Positions 28,701 to 38,524 of a DNA stretch of 64,000 bases are shown here, piece by piece. Under the pieces are notes generated by a model. It ran no database searches. It was given only the letters and a program-made list of their open reading frames with translations, and was not told where the DNA came from. The DNA comes from Actinomucor elegans (lineage: Eukaryota; Mucoromycota; Mucoromycetes; Mucorales; Mucoraceae). The stretch spans positions 1 to 64,000 of the forward strand of contig JAMSLZ010000002.1 in NCBI GenBank assembly GCA_026027325.1, given 5' to 3'. Position numbers and translations under genes: made by a program. Position 1 is the stretch's first letter. The number at the start of each line of letters is the position of its first letter.

Positions 28701-28773
28701 AATAATAATAAGACTTGTATATGTAATCAGATTACTGATTGGTAATAAGATAGTTATTGATTCTTTATTTCGA

Positions 28774-29082
28774 TGTTATAGAATAGAGACTATTGTATGA
28801 ATAATAACTTATTCATTATCAATCTCATCTTTACGGAAGCACTTATGAGTTGATATGTTTAAGATTCATGTCTCAGATGGATATATATCTAGAACATAGA
28901 CCTATAACATAACATCTTCTTAAATCCTCTTCACCACACTTAGATAGACGATTAGTATAAATAGGTTTAGTTTAGACATAGCTATGAGAGCTTCATCTTT
29001 ATATTCATCTTTGTTAATAAAGCACAGTCTCAAAAAGTACTCTTTTTAGTCTTCTTTATTATTTCACTGTGCAAACACAACA
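28774..29082 (+). repeat. Solo LTR H with duplication TTCGA
   Basis: 309 bp, TGTTATAGAATAGAG to GCAAACACAACA, bordered by TTCGA at 28769-28773 and 29083-29087. An AATAAAGC signal lies near the 3' end and ATAAATAGG near the middle. It lies in LTR E. Confidence 0.95.
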
Positions 29083-29477
29083 TTCGATCATAAAATGAAG
29101 GTGTATTTATATTAGTTAAAGGTCTTATGTTTAACCGATTGACAGGTACTGCTGAGAATGAATGAATGAAACAATAATTCATGTTTAGCCGATTACTTTT
29201 GCAAGTTACGGTAGAATTAGTTTATACAAGTAAACGTACTGTTCTTGTATTGGTTCTTGTATTATTACTGATGAGTAATGTTAATGACAAGTGATGATGA
29301 ATCGATCTAGAAGCTTAATTGATTATGCGTGATTGCTTGATTGGTGAAACCTGTTTGTCGGGTCAATCAGTTACGCAGTTAGATAGCTTTAATTGAGACA
29401 TGTCGTATGTATAGCCTGTGAATATAAGCGTGTATACGACACTTATAACGTTTTTATATATTTTTTATAACACTTAG

Positions 29478-29837
29478 CATAGGCTTCTTCTTCTTTTCAA
29501 TAGCTCCCAAACCCTCCTTACGGAGAGCTCTACGAATAGTATCAGCGCTAACATGGATTCCATGATCAATTTGAAGCTGTTTCTTGACTTTAACAGCGTT
29601 ATCCATTCTGCCTTTAGTAATCAAACGTACACAATATCGTTTATCAGCACCAGACAGGGCCTCGGGTCTACCACTTTTGCACAGTTTTCTTCCAGAACAT
29701 TCTAATCTACTGATGTTGAATACAGTACCGATGCTAACTCCAACCTTTTCAGATACTTTACGAACACTTTGACCGGAATTTAGAAGAGATATGATTTGGT
29801 TACGTTGATCGGTTGATATAGCGCGCATGTCCAACAA
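29478..29837 (-). pseudogene. T1b transposase, N-terminal helix-turn-helix piece
   Basis: Open minus-strand frame from ATG 29837: MLDMRAISTDQRNQIISLL, then VRKVSEKVGVSIGTVFNIS (first helix-turn-helix), GRPEALSGADKR, and a second DNA-binding region to RRALRKEGLGAIEKKKKP. This is the paired-like terminal-repeat binding domain of Tc1 enzymes. The frame ends where LTR E is inserted (CTTAG). It shows the correct reading for the region that is broken by run-length changes in T1a. Confidence 0.88.
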
Positions 29838-30187
29838 TATTTAGACTTAAATTGGAAAAGTTGATATATAATGTGAGCGTATAATTGTAGTAAAATCTTC
29901 TTCATATGTTAAATATAAGAGACCTTGGAATAAAAGCCAACTTGTGGTTCAACGATTTTTCCATCTTAGCTTGTGCATGCAAAACTGTTCAAATGTATAA
30001 ATCAAATTGAAGTCACAATAACTATTCCATAAATGGAAATATTTGACCAAAGTTTTTTTGAATGTAATCTACACGATTTGCTCTTTACAATAATATAAGT
30101 GGCATCAAAATCAGCGATAGAAAAGTTTGATTTTGAATGCGATTTATAAAAAAATATCAAACATTTGAACAGTTTTGCGAGTCACTG

Positions 30188-30272
30188 TAGCTCATCATTT
30201 TAATGCTTTAATAAATCAATTCGTTTTATCAGTCTGGTTATTTTTACAGTATTTATTATATTCGATATAACA
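30188..30272 (+). repeat. LTR C fragment, host of T1b
   Basis: Last 85 bp of LTR C, ending TTCGATATAACA. T1b inserted at its TA. The other part of this LTR is lost with the T1b left end. Confidence 0.85.
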
Positions 30273-30434
30273 TCTTCGTCCCCCCGGCCCAAACTTTCTA
30301 TGCAGGAAAAGATGTTTAGGCGTCACAATCATCTTTGTTTATACTGTGGTGAACCTGGACACTTCCGTGAGAAGTGCCCTAACAAATCTAATCTGATCCC
30401 ACGTCGAAATACCATTTCAACTATCCTTAGCATG

Positions 30435-30838
30435 GAGCAACGTTAAAAATAAAAAAAAATAAAACTTAGTTTTTAAATTAAATAGTGTTTTTTGTAATTG
30501 TATTTTTTTTTTGTTTAACACTTTTTTATTGTAATTTTTGAAAGTTTGGTAATTAACGTAAAAATAAGAAATTGCAATAATTATGCAAAACTTATAAAGA
30601 TTAAACTTTTATATTACTTTTCAATACAATTAAACTTTTTTTTTTCATAATATTTCACACCAGATCGAAACCCTGTTGTGCGACAATTTTTTTTCTTTTA
30701 AAATTGATTAAAAAGCACGTCGTAAGTTTTTTAGCAACTTACAACTTGATAAATAAAGAAAACTATATAATTTTAATTTAATAATATAAAAATAATTATA
30801 ATATATATATTAATTATTAATGATATGTAATGTAGCTC
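30435..30838 (-). repeat. Repeat unit D with 3-bp duplication ATG
   Basis: 404 bp, GAGCAACG to TAGCTC, bordered by ATG at 30432-30434 and 30839-30841. It is the inverse of 37709-38109. It contains the conserved hairpin (GTAAGTTTTTTAGCAACTTAC near 30722) and a TTTCGATCTGG-type block. No coding capacity. Removal restores the Gag frame. Confidence 0.88.
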
Positions 30839-31292
30839 ATGGATGACCTGTATCCTGGAGCACCAATTCCCCCTGCTCATTTGTATGATGATATCCAAGA
30901 ATACCCAAGCAACGAGAATAGCATCCATAGTATTGCTCTTGTTGACCCTACCTCTTGTCCACTGTCTCTCAGCACATTCTCAGAAAGAGACCCAGAGAAT
31001 TGGACTTGGATATCAACCAAGACCAACTGCGAAGAAATTTCACCCAGTGTAATAAAATGAAACAAGCAGAACCTACTCCTTATTGTCGCCATTACACCCC
31101 ACCTAGTCTTCGGTACCTGGTCAAGAGTCAACGTCTCAACTTGACGGTAATTCCTGTCAGTATATCATGGCCATTCACCGGTACCAACTTCTGTACTACT
31201 GCCTTGATTGATTCGGGTGCTTCAACCTCATTTATCTGTGCTTCCTTGGTGGAAAAGGCCGGAATACCAAACCGATCAATCTCGTCTGAAAC

Positions 31293-31601
31293 TGTTATAG
31301 AATAGAGACTATTGTATGAATAATAACTTATTCATTATCAATCTCATCTTTACGGAAGCACTTATGAGTTGATATGTTTAAGATTCATGTCTCAGATGGG
31401 TATATATCTAGAACATAGACCTATAACATAACATCTTCTTAAATCCTCTTCACCACACTTAGATAGACGATTAGTATAAATAGGTTTAGTTTAGACATAG
31501 TTATAGGATCTTCATCTTTATATTTATCTTTGATAATAAAGCACAGTCTCAAAAAGTACTCTTTTTAGTCTTCTTTATTATTTCACTGTGCAAACACAAC
31601 A
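31293..31601 (+). repeat. Solo LTR H with duplication GAAAC
   Basis: 309 bp, bordered by GAAAC at 31288-31292 and 31602-31606. It interrupts a retropepsin frame that continues correctly on the other side. Confidence 0.96.
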
Positions 31602-31676
31602 GAAACTCAACCAGCTACTGAATATCGTCTTGCCAATGGTTCTACCATCGAAATCACCCGCACAGCCCTTGTTCGT

Positions 31677-34600
31677 TTAGTTATCTACGGAACTGACCAC
31701 TCTGAACACTTGTCTATCGAACGATGTAGTATTGGATGAGTCAATGTGGTTGGATGATGTATTGGTATTATCATCGTAGTTTGTAGAAACTGTTGGGAAA
31801 GATGAAAAGGCGTAATTTCCTTTTGTTTTATTTTCAGTCCCGTTTCTAGCAGATAGTATTCTTTTGCGTGACTTGTTTTTATCTGTAGGATACCGTATTT
31901 GCAGTTTACGTTCAGAACGCGTGGTATTATATCTTTTCTTATGGTTCTCAAATATGTTTTGATGGTTAACAATATTTCCACCCTCCTCCAGACTGTTGGG
32001 TTCGTCATCAGAAAACAGTCGACTAAGAGTATCGGGAATGATGTTCTTAATTCCAGGAATATGAACAACATCGAACGTAAAAGAAAAAATAGTGTCCCCC
32101 CACCAAGTCAGCATCAAGGTGTTGGGGGTGCTTTGGTCATGTAAAAAGATAAGGCTTTTATGATCAGTATGCAAAGTGAATTTAATACCAAATAACCATT
32201 TATGATACTTAGTCAACATGTAGACAATAGCAAGTAATTCTCGTTTTGTTGTACTGTAATTCATTTCGGAGGTAGATAGCTTGCGAGAAGCCATAGTCAC
32301 ATAATGAACCGTATCATTTTTGATATAGTAAATGACTCCACCAATGCCAGTTTTAGACGCGTCAGTTGCGACATGGAAACGGTAGCGAAAGTCAGGAGGA
32401 GATAACACGAGAGCAGACGACAAGGCTGCTTGCAAGTTGCGAAAAGCTTGCGTGTGTTTGTCAGACCATATAGCTGCAAGTGATTTACTACTGCGTAACT
32501 CATCAAGTGGAGCTGCTAAACGACTGTATCCAGGAATCGCAGAACGAAAGTAATTGAAGTAACCCAAGTATCGCATAATGTCTTTACCCGTCTGAGGAAG
32601 AGGCCAGGTGTGTACATTTGATACTTTTCTTGGATCAGGCATCAATTTACCATCTACAATTGACCAACCCAAAATGTGAATACTTTTCTGAGCAAGTACA
32701 ATCTTTTCTGGAGAAAGTTGAAGATTTGCGTTTGTGAGGCGACGGATAACTTCGGCTACACAATCAGTATGATGTGCTAGAGAATCATTGGTACTGATGC
32801 AAATGTCATCGATATAGATCGTTACGTAAGGAAGGTCACTGAACAAGTTAGTTAAGGTCCTTTGTACCAAATTAGCAATAAAGGACACACCGAAACATAC
32901 TTTGCGAAAAGTATATTGCAAGTTAGTAAAGGGACACATAAAGTTTAACTTGCTTTTGTGAGCAGGGTCAACGAGGAAGCTAGTGAAGCAGGAATGGATA
33001 TCGATACTAGTAATGATTTTGGCATTACTTAAGCGTTCATGGATGTCCGAAATGAGAGGTATATTGTACTTATCCGTACTAATAAGAATCGAGTTTAACT
33101 CACGAACGTCAGCTACTACTCTAGGCTTCTTAAACGAATAGATACCATCAGCATTTTTCTTACTAACACATAGAAGGGGAGAATTAAAGCCGGTGTGACT
33201 TTGTGCAATTTCTATTACACCTTCATTTTTCCAAGTTTCAATTTGATCTAATACGGATTGCTTGTAGGCAATAGGAATTGGGTATGGCTTATGGTAAGCT
33301 ACTTTACCGGGTTGCGTTTCCAAGTGTACTATTGCGCCAGGCAAATTGCAGTAGGTATTCTTCAAATCGATATTAGCGTTTGCAGCTAACAGTGGTTTAA
33401 GTTTAGATTGCATCAATTGGCGTTCATCAGCAGTACCAAAAGGACTATTATTAGGTTTGATATCTTCAGGATCGATTGGTGATGGCAATGCAGGACCAGT
33501 ATGATCATCCCAAGTTGATACCAACCCAGTGATAGCGATGTTAAGAAGAGGCATAATGTCAAGACCAAATAAAATAGGCGCACTATCGTCCTCTGTATAG
33601 AAATCAAACAATTCAAATTTATGCTTCAATTGTATTTTATTGTACAAAATGTTCAAAGAAGTATAACCAATCCTAGGTTGTTGCGTGTTAACATGACCAA
33701 GCTGAACCGTACCAGATGAAGGCGTAAAGCCAACACCAAGAGAACGAAAGAAGCGAGGAGAACATATGCTGAACGTACAGCCTGTATCCAAGTATGCGTA
33801 GACGCGAATGTTCTGCACAACAATAGGTAAAAGAATCGCATTAGATCTTTGTTTGGGTAAATTTGAAAATATGTTTGACTTACAAAGTTGTGCCTGGACG
33901 GCTGCGTGTTCATCGATATTCATGTGTTCCTGAACAGGAACAGCAGAAGATGAAGAGCTAACTTCGGAATTGAATGGAGTTACTGCGGGAGCAACTGTCG
34001 ATAGGTTCGAGGCCGGAGCCAACGAAGCAGAAGATGATGCAATAGCACCAGAAGAACCAAAGGCACGAGAAGCAGCACCTGCAATACTCATCATCCCAAA
34101 ACGATGAGTTGGTCCTTGATTGGGATCGTTACGCACAGCAGTATTGCAACGATGCTGGCGTGTCCAACCAGGAGCTCCACACGAATGACAAGTACGATTG
34201 TTAATAGGAACTTGACTTGAAGAAGGCAAAGAACCGGAAGCAGCAGCAAGAGGTTGCTGGTTAGCAATAACAGATGACGCACGAGAGATAGCCTTACAAT
34301 TGGCAGTATCATGGGTATTGACTTTGTGGAAAGAACAATATTTCCCAGTGGAAGCAGTAGAAGAAGAACGTTTGGCAACCTTACCAATAGACATGGCAGA
34401 AGAGGCAACACCAAGAGAAGAAGGAACAGCGTGACGAGACTTGTCACTTTCACGGTGCACATAGTTGGCAGCAGAAGGTATGTTTGACACACGCGAAGAA
34501 GAACCAGAAGCAGAAGAAACAGAAGCAGAGACACCAGGAAGACCTTTCTCTTTGTACAAGTCATTGTACAGTTCACGAGCAAGACGCATCACTACATCCA

Positions 34601-35507
34601 CATTCGACTTTTGATCCTTTGGTAAGGAAAGACGCGAAGTAATGACCTTGTCAGCAAATTCAGTGGGCAAAGCGTGTAAAAACTTATCCACAAGAATGGA
34701 GGCAGGTAAGCACTGGTCAACAGCACGACGACGGAGATCATTGAAGCGATCAATGAAAGCAAAAAGAGATTCACCTTTGGCTAACTTGATGTCAACAAGA
34801 GAGCGAGCACAGGCAGCACGATCTTCATCAACGGTTGTACCAAACCGAGAGAGGAACTCATTCTTGAACATGAGCCAAGTGGGAGAAGCAATACCAGCGG
34901 CACGAGCGTTCTGGTGGAACTCAACTTCATACCAGGTAAGTTGAGCTTGCGACATTTGAGATAGCACTAATCTTTCATAGTTGGTGTCGAAGTCCAAACG
35001 ATGAGCATACATTACGTTTTGAAAACGTGTCAAACAAGCAGCAGCATCGATAAAAATATGAGCGTTAGGCTCATGAACTTCACCAACCCATTGAAGATAA
35101 GGCATGTTGTTGGGACACACGCTAGAAACCTTGATGGGTGCCTTGGGATCAACAACAGCACGAGCATACTTGACAGAGTCAGCATTGGATTTCTCAATTA
35201 AGGCTTTGGTAGCGATAACAGCCTTAAGAACACTATCCTTCTGCAAGTATTCAGCCTGGAAATCATCGAGATTATCACCAGACAAAGGAGACGAGAGACG
35301 AGCAGCAAGAATGGTTAACTCAATAGTGAGTTGATTGATAGTATCTTGCATACTACGGAGAGATTCTTCAGCTTGTACTTGTCGATCAACAAAAGAAGCA
35401 GCAGAACCAGAAGATTCTTCCATGGATGCATCAAGAACAGGTAAGTTGGCTTGAGCAACAGAAACAGTAGGTTCACCAGAGTGAATGGAGGCAGCAGGAG
35501 AAGACAT
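31677..35507 (-). CDS. Ty3/gypsy B1 Gag-Pol polyprotein, truncated before integrase
   Basis: 1276 residues from ATG 35507, one frame. Gag with CSFHKVNTHDTANC (about 390) and CHSCGAPGWTRQHRC (about 440); protease YLDTGCTFSI (about 571); RT with TSIDIHSCFTSF and YIDDICIS (about 896); RNase H with FHVATDASKTG (about 1045) and LHTDHKSL (about 1112). After IPDTLSRLF the linker runs to a stop at 31677, where B1 sequence ends; integrase, GPY/F and 3' LTR are missing. The protein is nearly identical to B3 (59162 onward) with a few changes such as S/P in KRxSSTAST. The truncation makes it non-autonomous. Confidence 0.94.
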   Translation of the reverse strand: MSSPAASIHSGEPTVSVAQANLPVLDASMEESSGSAASFVDRQVQAEESLRSMQDTINQLTIELTILAARLSSPLSGDNLDDFQAEYLQKDSVLKAVIATKALIEKSNADSVKYARAVVDPKAPIKVSSVCPNNMPYLQWVGEVHEPNAHIFIDAAACLTRFQNVMYAHRLDFDTNYERLVLSQMSQAQLTWYEVEFHQNARAAGIASPTWLMFKNEFLSRFGTTVDEDRAACARSLVDIKLAKGESLFAFIDRFNDLRRRAVDQCLPASILVDKFLHALPTEFADKVITSRLSLPKDQKSNVDVVMRLARELYNDLYKEKGLPGVSASVSSASGSSSRVSNIPSAANYVHRESDKSRHAVPSSLGVASSAMSIGKVAKRSSSTASTGKYCSFHKVNTHDTANCKAISRASSVIANQQPLAAASGSLPSSSQVPINNRTCHSCGAPGWTRQHRCNTAVRNDPNQGPTHRFGMMSIAGAASRAFGSSGAIASSSASLAPASNLSTVAPAVTPFNSEVSSSSSAVPVQEHMNIDEHAAVQAQLCKSNIFSNLPKQRSNAILLPIVVQNIRVYAYLDTGCTFSICSPRFFRSLGVGFTPSSGTVQLGHVNTQQPRIGYTSLNILYNKIQLKHKFELFDFYTEDDSAPILFGLDIMPLLNIAITGLVSTWDDHTGPALPSPIDPEDIKPNNSPFGTADERQLMQSKLKPLLAANANIDLKNTYCNLPGAIVHLETQPGKVAYHKPYPIPIAYKQSVLDQIETWKNEGVIEIAQSHTGFNSPLLCVSKKNADGIYSFKKPRVVADVRELNSILISTDKYNIPLISDIHERLSNAKIITSIDIHSCFTSFLVDPAHKSKLNFMCPFTNLQYTFRKVCFGVSFIANLVQRTLTNLFSDLPYVTIYIDDICISTNDSLAHHTDCVAEVIRRLTNANLQLSPEKIVLAQKSIHILGWSIVDGKLMPDPRKVSNVHTWPLPQTGKDIMRYLGYFNYFRSAIPGYSRLAAPLDELRSSKSLAAIWSDKHTQAFRNLQAALSSALVLSPPDFRYRFHVATDASKTGIGGVIYYIKNDTVHYVTMASRKLSTSEMNYSTTKRELLAIVYMLTKYHKWLFGIKFTLHTDHKSLIFLHDQSTPNTLMLTWWGDTIFSFTFDVVHIPGIKNIIPDTLSRLFSDDEPNSLEEGGNIVNHQNIFENHKKRYNTTRSERKLQIRYPTDKNKSRKRILSARNGTENKTKGNYAFSSFPTVSTNYDDNTNTSSNHIDSSNTTSFDRQVFRVVSSVDN

Positions 35508-35552
35508 TGGTAATAAGATTGTAATTGTTGGAAAAAGCTTGATTCAAAAAAA

Positions 35553-36056
35553 TGTTATATCCGGTGCTAAAGACGAAGGATATAATTCAAAATACAATAA
35601 TAAAAGAATAGACAGTAAATGGAATCAGCTATCCTGATAGTAAAAGTTATTCTAATGTTTTATTCACAATTCAAAATCAAGTCTTCTTTATATACATTTC
35701 ATCAGAGCTTAATAGTGTAGCATTCAATATCTATCAGCACGCATGGCCGTACAACGGAGTCCAATCCCAGCAGCCACTAATAAGCCTTTCAACCACGCAT
35801 TGTTGTAATTGTATAACCCACGCGTTATTCGATATTCAGGTCTTATCTTGAGATACACTCGATACTACTCGATAGTATGATGCCGCGTGTTTCTTGTAAG
35901 GATTATTGGCTAATAGTTCTAAGGATGACACATCGCTTGTATTTATGCAGGCCTCGTTAATCTGATTGGGTTATCAGATAGAGTCCGTGTATGACATAAA
36001 TGAACAGTTGATTCCTTACTATTATGTCGATGCAAAATAGTAGGTGGAATACAACA
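35553..36056 (-). repeat. LTR B (5' LTR of B1)
   Basis: 504 bp, the inverse of 58613-59116. On the minus strand it reads TGTTGTATTCCACC to CCGGATATAACA, with a TATATAAAG promoter-like box near 35690. Confidence 0.95.
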
Positions 36057-36083
36057 ACAAGGATTTAATTTTTTGCGTACCTA

Positions 36084-36314
36084 GAGGGATATCTTTTTTT
36101 ATATGAATTTAATATATATATTAGTAGAAAACATAAATATAATGTTGTTTTTTCATGCATAATGGAACAGTTGCCTTCTTGATAATGTTTATTATACAGA
36201 ATAATCATTTTAATTTATAAAAAGGTTATAAAGATATAAAAACTATGGATATATTAAAAAGTTTAAATATATATAGAAAAGATAAAAATGATGTAATGTC
36301 TGTATATATCCGTC
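36084..36314. repeat. Solo AT-rich unit with 3-bp duplication CTA
   Basis: 231 bp, GAGGGATATC at the left and TATATCCGTC at the right (imperfect inverted ends), bordered by CTA at 36081-36083 and 36315-36317. Most of its interior matches 61935-62166, the unit that begins chromodomain-transposase element 3 (shared blocks include ATGGAACAGTTGCCTTC). No coding capacity. It is either a miniature transposon or a solo terminal repeat. Confidence 0.85.
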
Positions 36315-36423
36315 CTAGATTTTTTTTTTGCGCATCAGATTTTTTCAGTTTGCGCATAAGTTTTCTAGTTTGCGTGCTTATTCTTCTCAGGATTTTTAAA
36401 AGTTTTATTTATAACATAATTTA
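36315..36423. other. Short non-coding stretch with repeated TTTGCGCAT motif
   Basis: Contains TTGCGCATCAGATTTTTT, TTTGCGCATAAG and TTTGCGTGC between 36330 and 36380, possibly the terminal region of the adjacent IS630-like element. Confidence 0.35.
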
Positions 36424-37325
36424 CTAAAGCATTGGCTCAAGAGCCAAACACCTATCAAAAAATGAAACAGAATGCTTAATCCAGTTGTGACAGTCTTCCA
36501 CAGTAACTTGTTTTGCTGACTCAATAATCCTAGCACTCAAATTATCTGTTGCTGTGAGACAGTCTCTCTTTACACCAGCTTTGACTTTCGACCAAAAAAG
36601 TTCAATTGGATTTAGGAAAGGTGAGTGTAAGGAGGCAAGTAAACAGCTTTATATCCGCGACTTTGTGTATAGCAGCGTTATCTAAGATAAGATAGCGACC
36701 AGACATTTCATGCTCATCAAGTGTATCCATAACATTACTGATAAATTGCAAGAAGTGCTCGCTTCGTGTACCAATTCTTGCGTTTGCCTTCGATACTTCA
36801 GCTGCTTCACCATCATCTCTCTTTCTCTTCTTATTGGAAGCGCCTTTCTTCTGGACAGCCTTTGGCTTGCGCAAAGTTAAGTCAATAACTCCTTTCTCGC
36901 ATATTGCCCCAATTATAGTGATCGTAATTCCCCTGTTTGAAGGAAGTACGATTTTAGCTGGTAGTCCCCGCTTGGATCTACCGAAATTTCGTCTGATGTG
37001 CATATTAAATCCTGCTTCGTCAATAAAAACGCAGTTGCCAAACCAATTCATTTCCTTATCACCCATCCACTCCAATACTCTCTCTCTCTTCGTTGCTTTA
37101 AAGTATTCTCAGAATTCCTCGCAGCAACAATTTTATCCAACTTCTTGAGGGTGAGGGACGCATGCTGAACAAGATGCTTATGAAGACCGGAAAGGGTGAT
37201 CGACTGAATATCTGGGAAAGCGGAAAGTAATGCATCTCTTGCCTCCCATAAAACAGCGGCAGCAGCAGTGTCATAATATTGACAAAGAAAGTCGGTATGC
37301 TTAGGCTCAAGCTTCCGATTATTCC
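36424..37325 (-). pseudogene. IS630-like (DDE_3) transposase, catalytic part, frameshifted
   Basis: Minus-strand gene related to the IS630/Tc1 superfamily. 37048-37320 encodes RKLEPKHTDFLCQYYD and LSGLHKHLVQHASLTLKKL. 36602-37075, in another frame, encodes NCVFIDEAGFNMHIRRNFGRS (first Asp) and RYLILDNAAIHK (second Asp). A third segment to the stop at 36424 contains SPFLNPIELFWSKVK (Glu). Spacing between the second Asp and Glu is shorter than usual, so part is deleted. The 5' part is displaced: solo LTR G follows at 37326, then five host bases, then element 2, and the N-terminal codons reappear at 41636-41718. It is dead as written. Confidence 0.8.
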
Positions 37326-38229
37326 TGTTGTAAACGCTCATGATTATATCAGTAAGGAAGAGGTTGTATAGGCTTTGGTAGCCATATGCCCACCTTTATG
37401 AATAGCTTGAAGATGTAACTCATTATTACCCGAATCCAGAATATGAACAACTGTGTAATTATTACGCTTTATTATAAAACAAGAAATAGCAGTAAAAGAC
37501 AAATTCCTAATCGAGTGTTATGCCGAGATAAAATGCTTACCTTTATTTACAGTCCGATATGGTACCGCAGTATGTCGGCCATCATCATCATCTTGGAATA
37601 TCAGCAAGTCACTATGAGCCGCGCAGTCAACAAGCTACTAGCTTACGTATACCCATAATATCATTAGTCAACCGCAGCAAGCTGAAAAGTATAAAAGGAC
37701 GAGCTCTTGAGCTACATTACATACCATTAATAATTAATATATATATTATAATTATTTTCATATTATTAAATTAAAATTATATAGCTTTCTTTATTTATCA
37801 AGTTGTAAGTTGCTAAAAAACTTACGGCGTGCTTTTTAATCAATTTTAAAAGAAAAAAATTGTCGCACAACAGGGTTTCGATCTGGTGTGAAATATTATG
37901 AAAAAAAAAAGTTTAATTGTATTGAAAAGTAATATAAAAGTTTAATCTTTATAAGTTTTGCATAATTATTGCAATTTCTTATTTTTACGTTAATTACCAA
38001 ACTTTCAAAAATTACAATAAAAAAGTGTTAAACAAAAAAAAATATAATTACAAAAAACACTATTTAATTTAAAAACTAATTTTTATTTTTTTTATTTTTA
38101 ACGTTGCTCCTTAGCTGATTAGAAAAAGATCATTCGAAAATTTAATTTTGAAATAAAAGACTTACCACAGTTTTGATATTATTCTTCTGTTCTTCTATTA
38201 TAATCCTCTTTCTATCCACGTACACAACA
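37326..38229 (+). repeat. Solo LTR G (A-related) with duplication ATTCC, carrying repeat unit D
   Basis: About 500 bp of LTR split by unit D (37709-38109). It starts TGTTGTAAACGCTCATGATT, as LTR A does, then diverges, and ends CGTACACAACA. Bordered by ATTCC at 37321-37325 and 38230-38234. A GTATAAAAGG promoter-like box at 37690 lies just before the D insertion. Confidence 0.9.
37709..38109 (+). repeat. Repeat unit D with 3-bp duplication CTT
   Basis: 401 bp, GAGCTAC to GTTGCTC, bordered by CTT at 37706-37708 and 38110-38112. It contains the GTAAGTTGCTAAAAAACTTAC hairpin at about 37806 followed by a run of T, then a TTTCGATCTGG block. Same sequence as 1-273 and, inverted, 30435-30838. Non-coding. 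Confidence 0.9.
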
Positions 38230-38317
38230 ATTCCCTCCCAGAGAGAAACATTTTAATTCACAAGGTTTTTTTACAAAATAAAAAAAGAAAAAAAATGTTA
38301 AAAGTATATTATTTAAT

Positions 38318-38524
38318 GGAAAATATACATGCTATTCATATACCTATGTATCTTTAAAAAATATTCGTAAAATTTATAATCATATATATATATATAAAAC
38401 AAAAAAAAATTACAAAATCTTTTTTATTTTTTAAGTCATGTGACATCATGATACGTATCCCTTAAGTTTAAAGGTTATCTAACCCAGCATGATATTCATC
38501 AATTATTTCTCTATCATTAAATGC
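38318..38524 (+). repeat. Left inverted repeat around the element 2 transposase
   Basis: About 207 bp, inverted against 39917-40121. It includes the last 18 or so codons of the transposase and its 3' flank, so the gene end is part of the repeat. Confidence 0.88.

Larger units (their letters stand above)
28194..29472. repeat. Solo LTR E with 5-bp duplication CTTAG, carrying nested LTRs
   Basis: TG at 28194 and CA at 29472, bordered by CTTAG at 28189-28193 and 29473-29477 inside T1b. Own sequence: 28194-28200, 28701-28773 and 29083-29472. Within it are an LTR C (28201-28565), a truncated LTR B (28566-28700) and a solo LTR H (28774-29082). A fragment of the same LTR is at about 15550-15580. Confidence 0.8.
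17510..30187 (-). mobile_element. Tc1/mariner copy T1b, split into four pieces by three insertions
   Basis: Pieces in plus-strand order: 17510-17869, 21673-21779, 27946-28193 and 29473-30187. The gaps are a solo LTR B (duplication AGACC), the intact Ty3 element A2 (CATCC) and a solo LTR E (CTTAG). The minus-strand right end at 30187 has the same CAGTGACTCGCAAAACT terminal repeat as T1a, flanked by TA at 30188-30189 inside LTR C sequence. The left terminus is lost to LTR H. It is less mutated than T1a in the N-terminal coding part. Confidence 0.9.
30273..31676 (+). pseudogene. Ty3-like Gag zinc knuckle and protease remnant, interrupted twice
   Basis: 30303-30434 encodes a Gag C-terminus with a canonical CCHC knuckle, CLYCGEPGHFREKC. 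Repeat unit D (30435-30838, duplication ATG) splits it, and the frame resumes at 30839 with MDDLYPGAPIPPAHLYDD. A second, overlapping frame from about 30955 leads to the retropepsin motif ALIDSGASTSFI near 31200. A solo LTR H (31293-31601, duplication GAAAC) then interrupts the protease, which resumes at 31602 with ETQPATEYRLANGSTIEI until 31676, where element B1 begins abruptly. The frame change between Gag and protease could be a natural frameshift. This family has no other copy here. Confidence 0.82.
31677..36056 (-). mobile_element. Ty3/gypsy element B1, 3' truncated
   Basis: Minus-strand element with 5' LTR 35553-36056, T-tract leader 35508-35552 and Gag-Pro-RT-RNase H. The 3' portion is replaced by the gag/protease remnant ending at 31676. 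No target duplication can be read because one end is lost. Confidence 0.92.
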
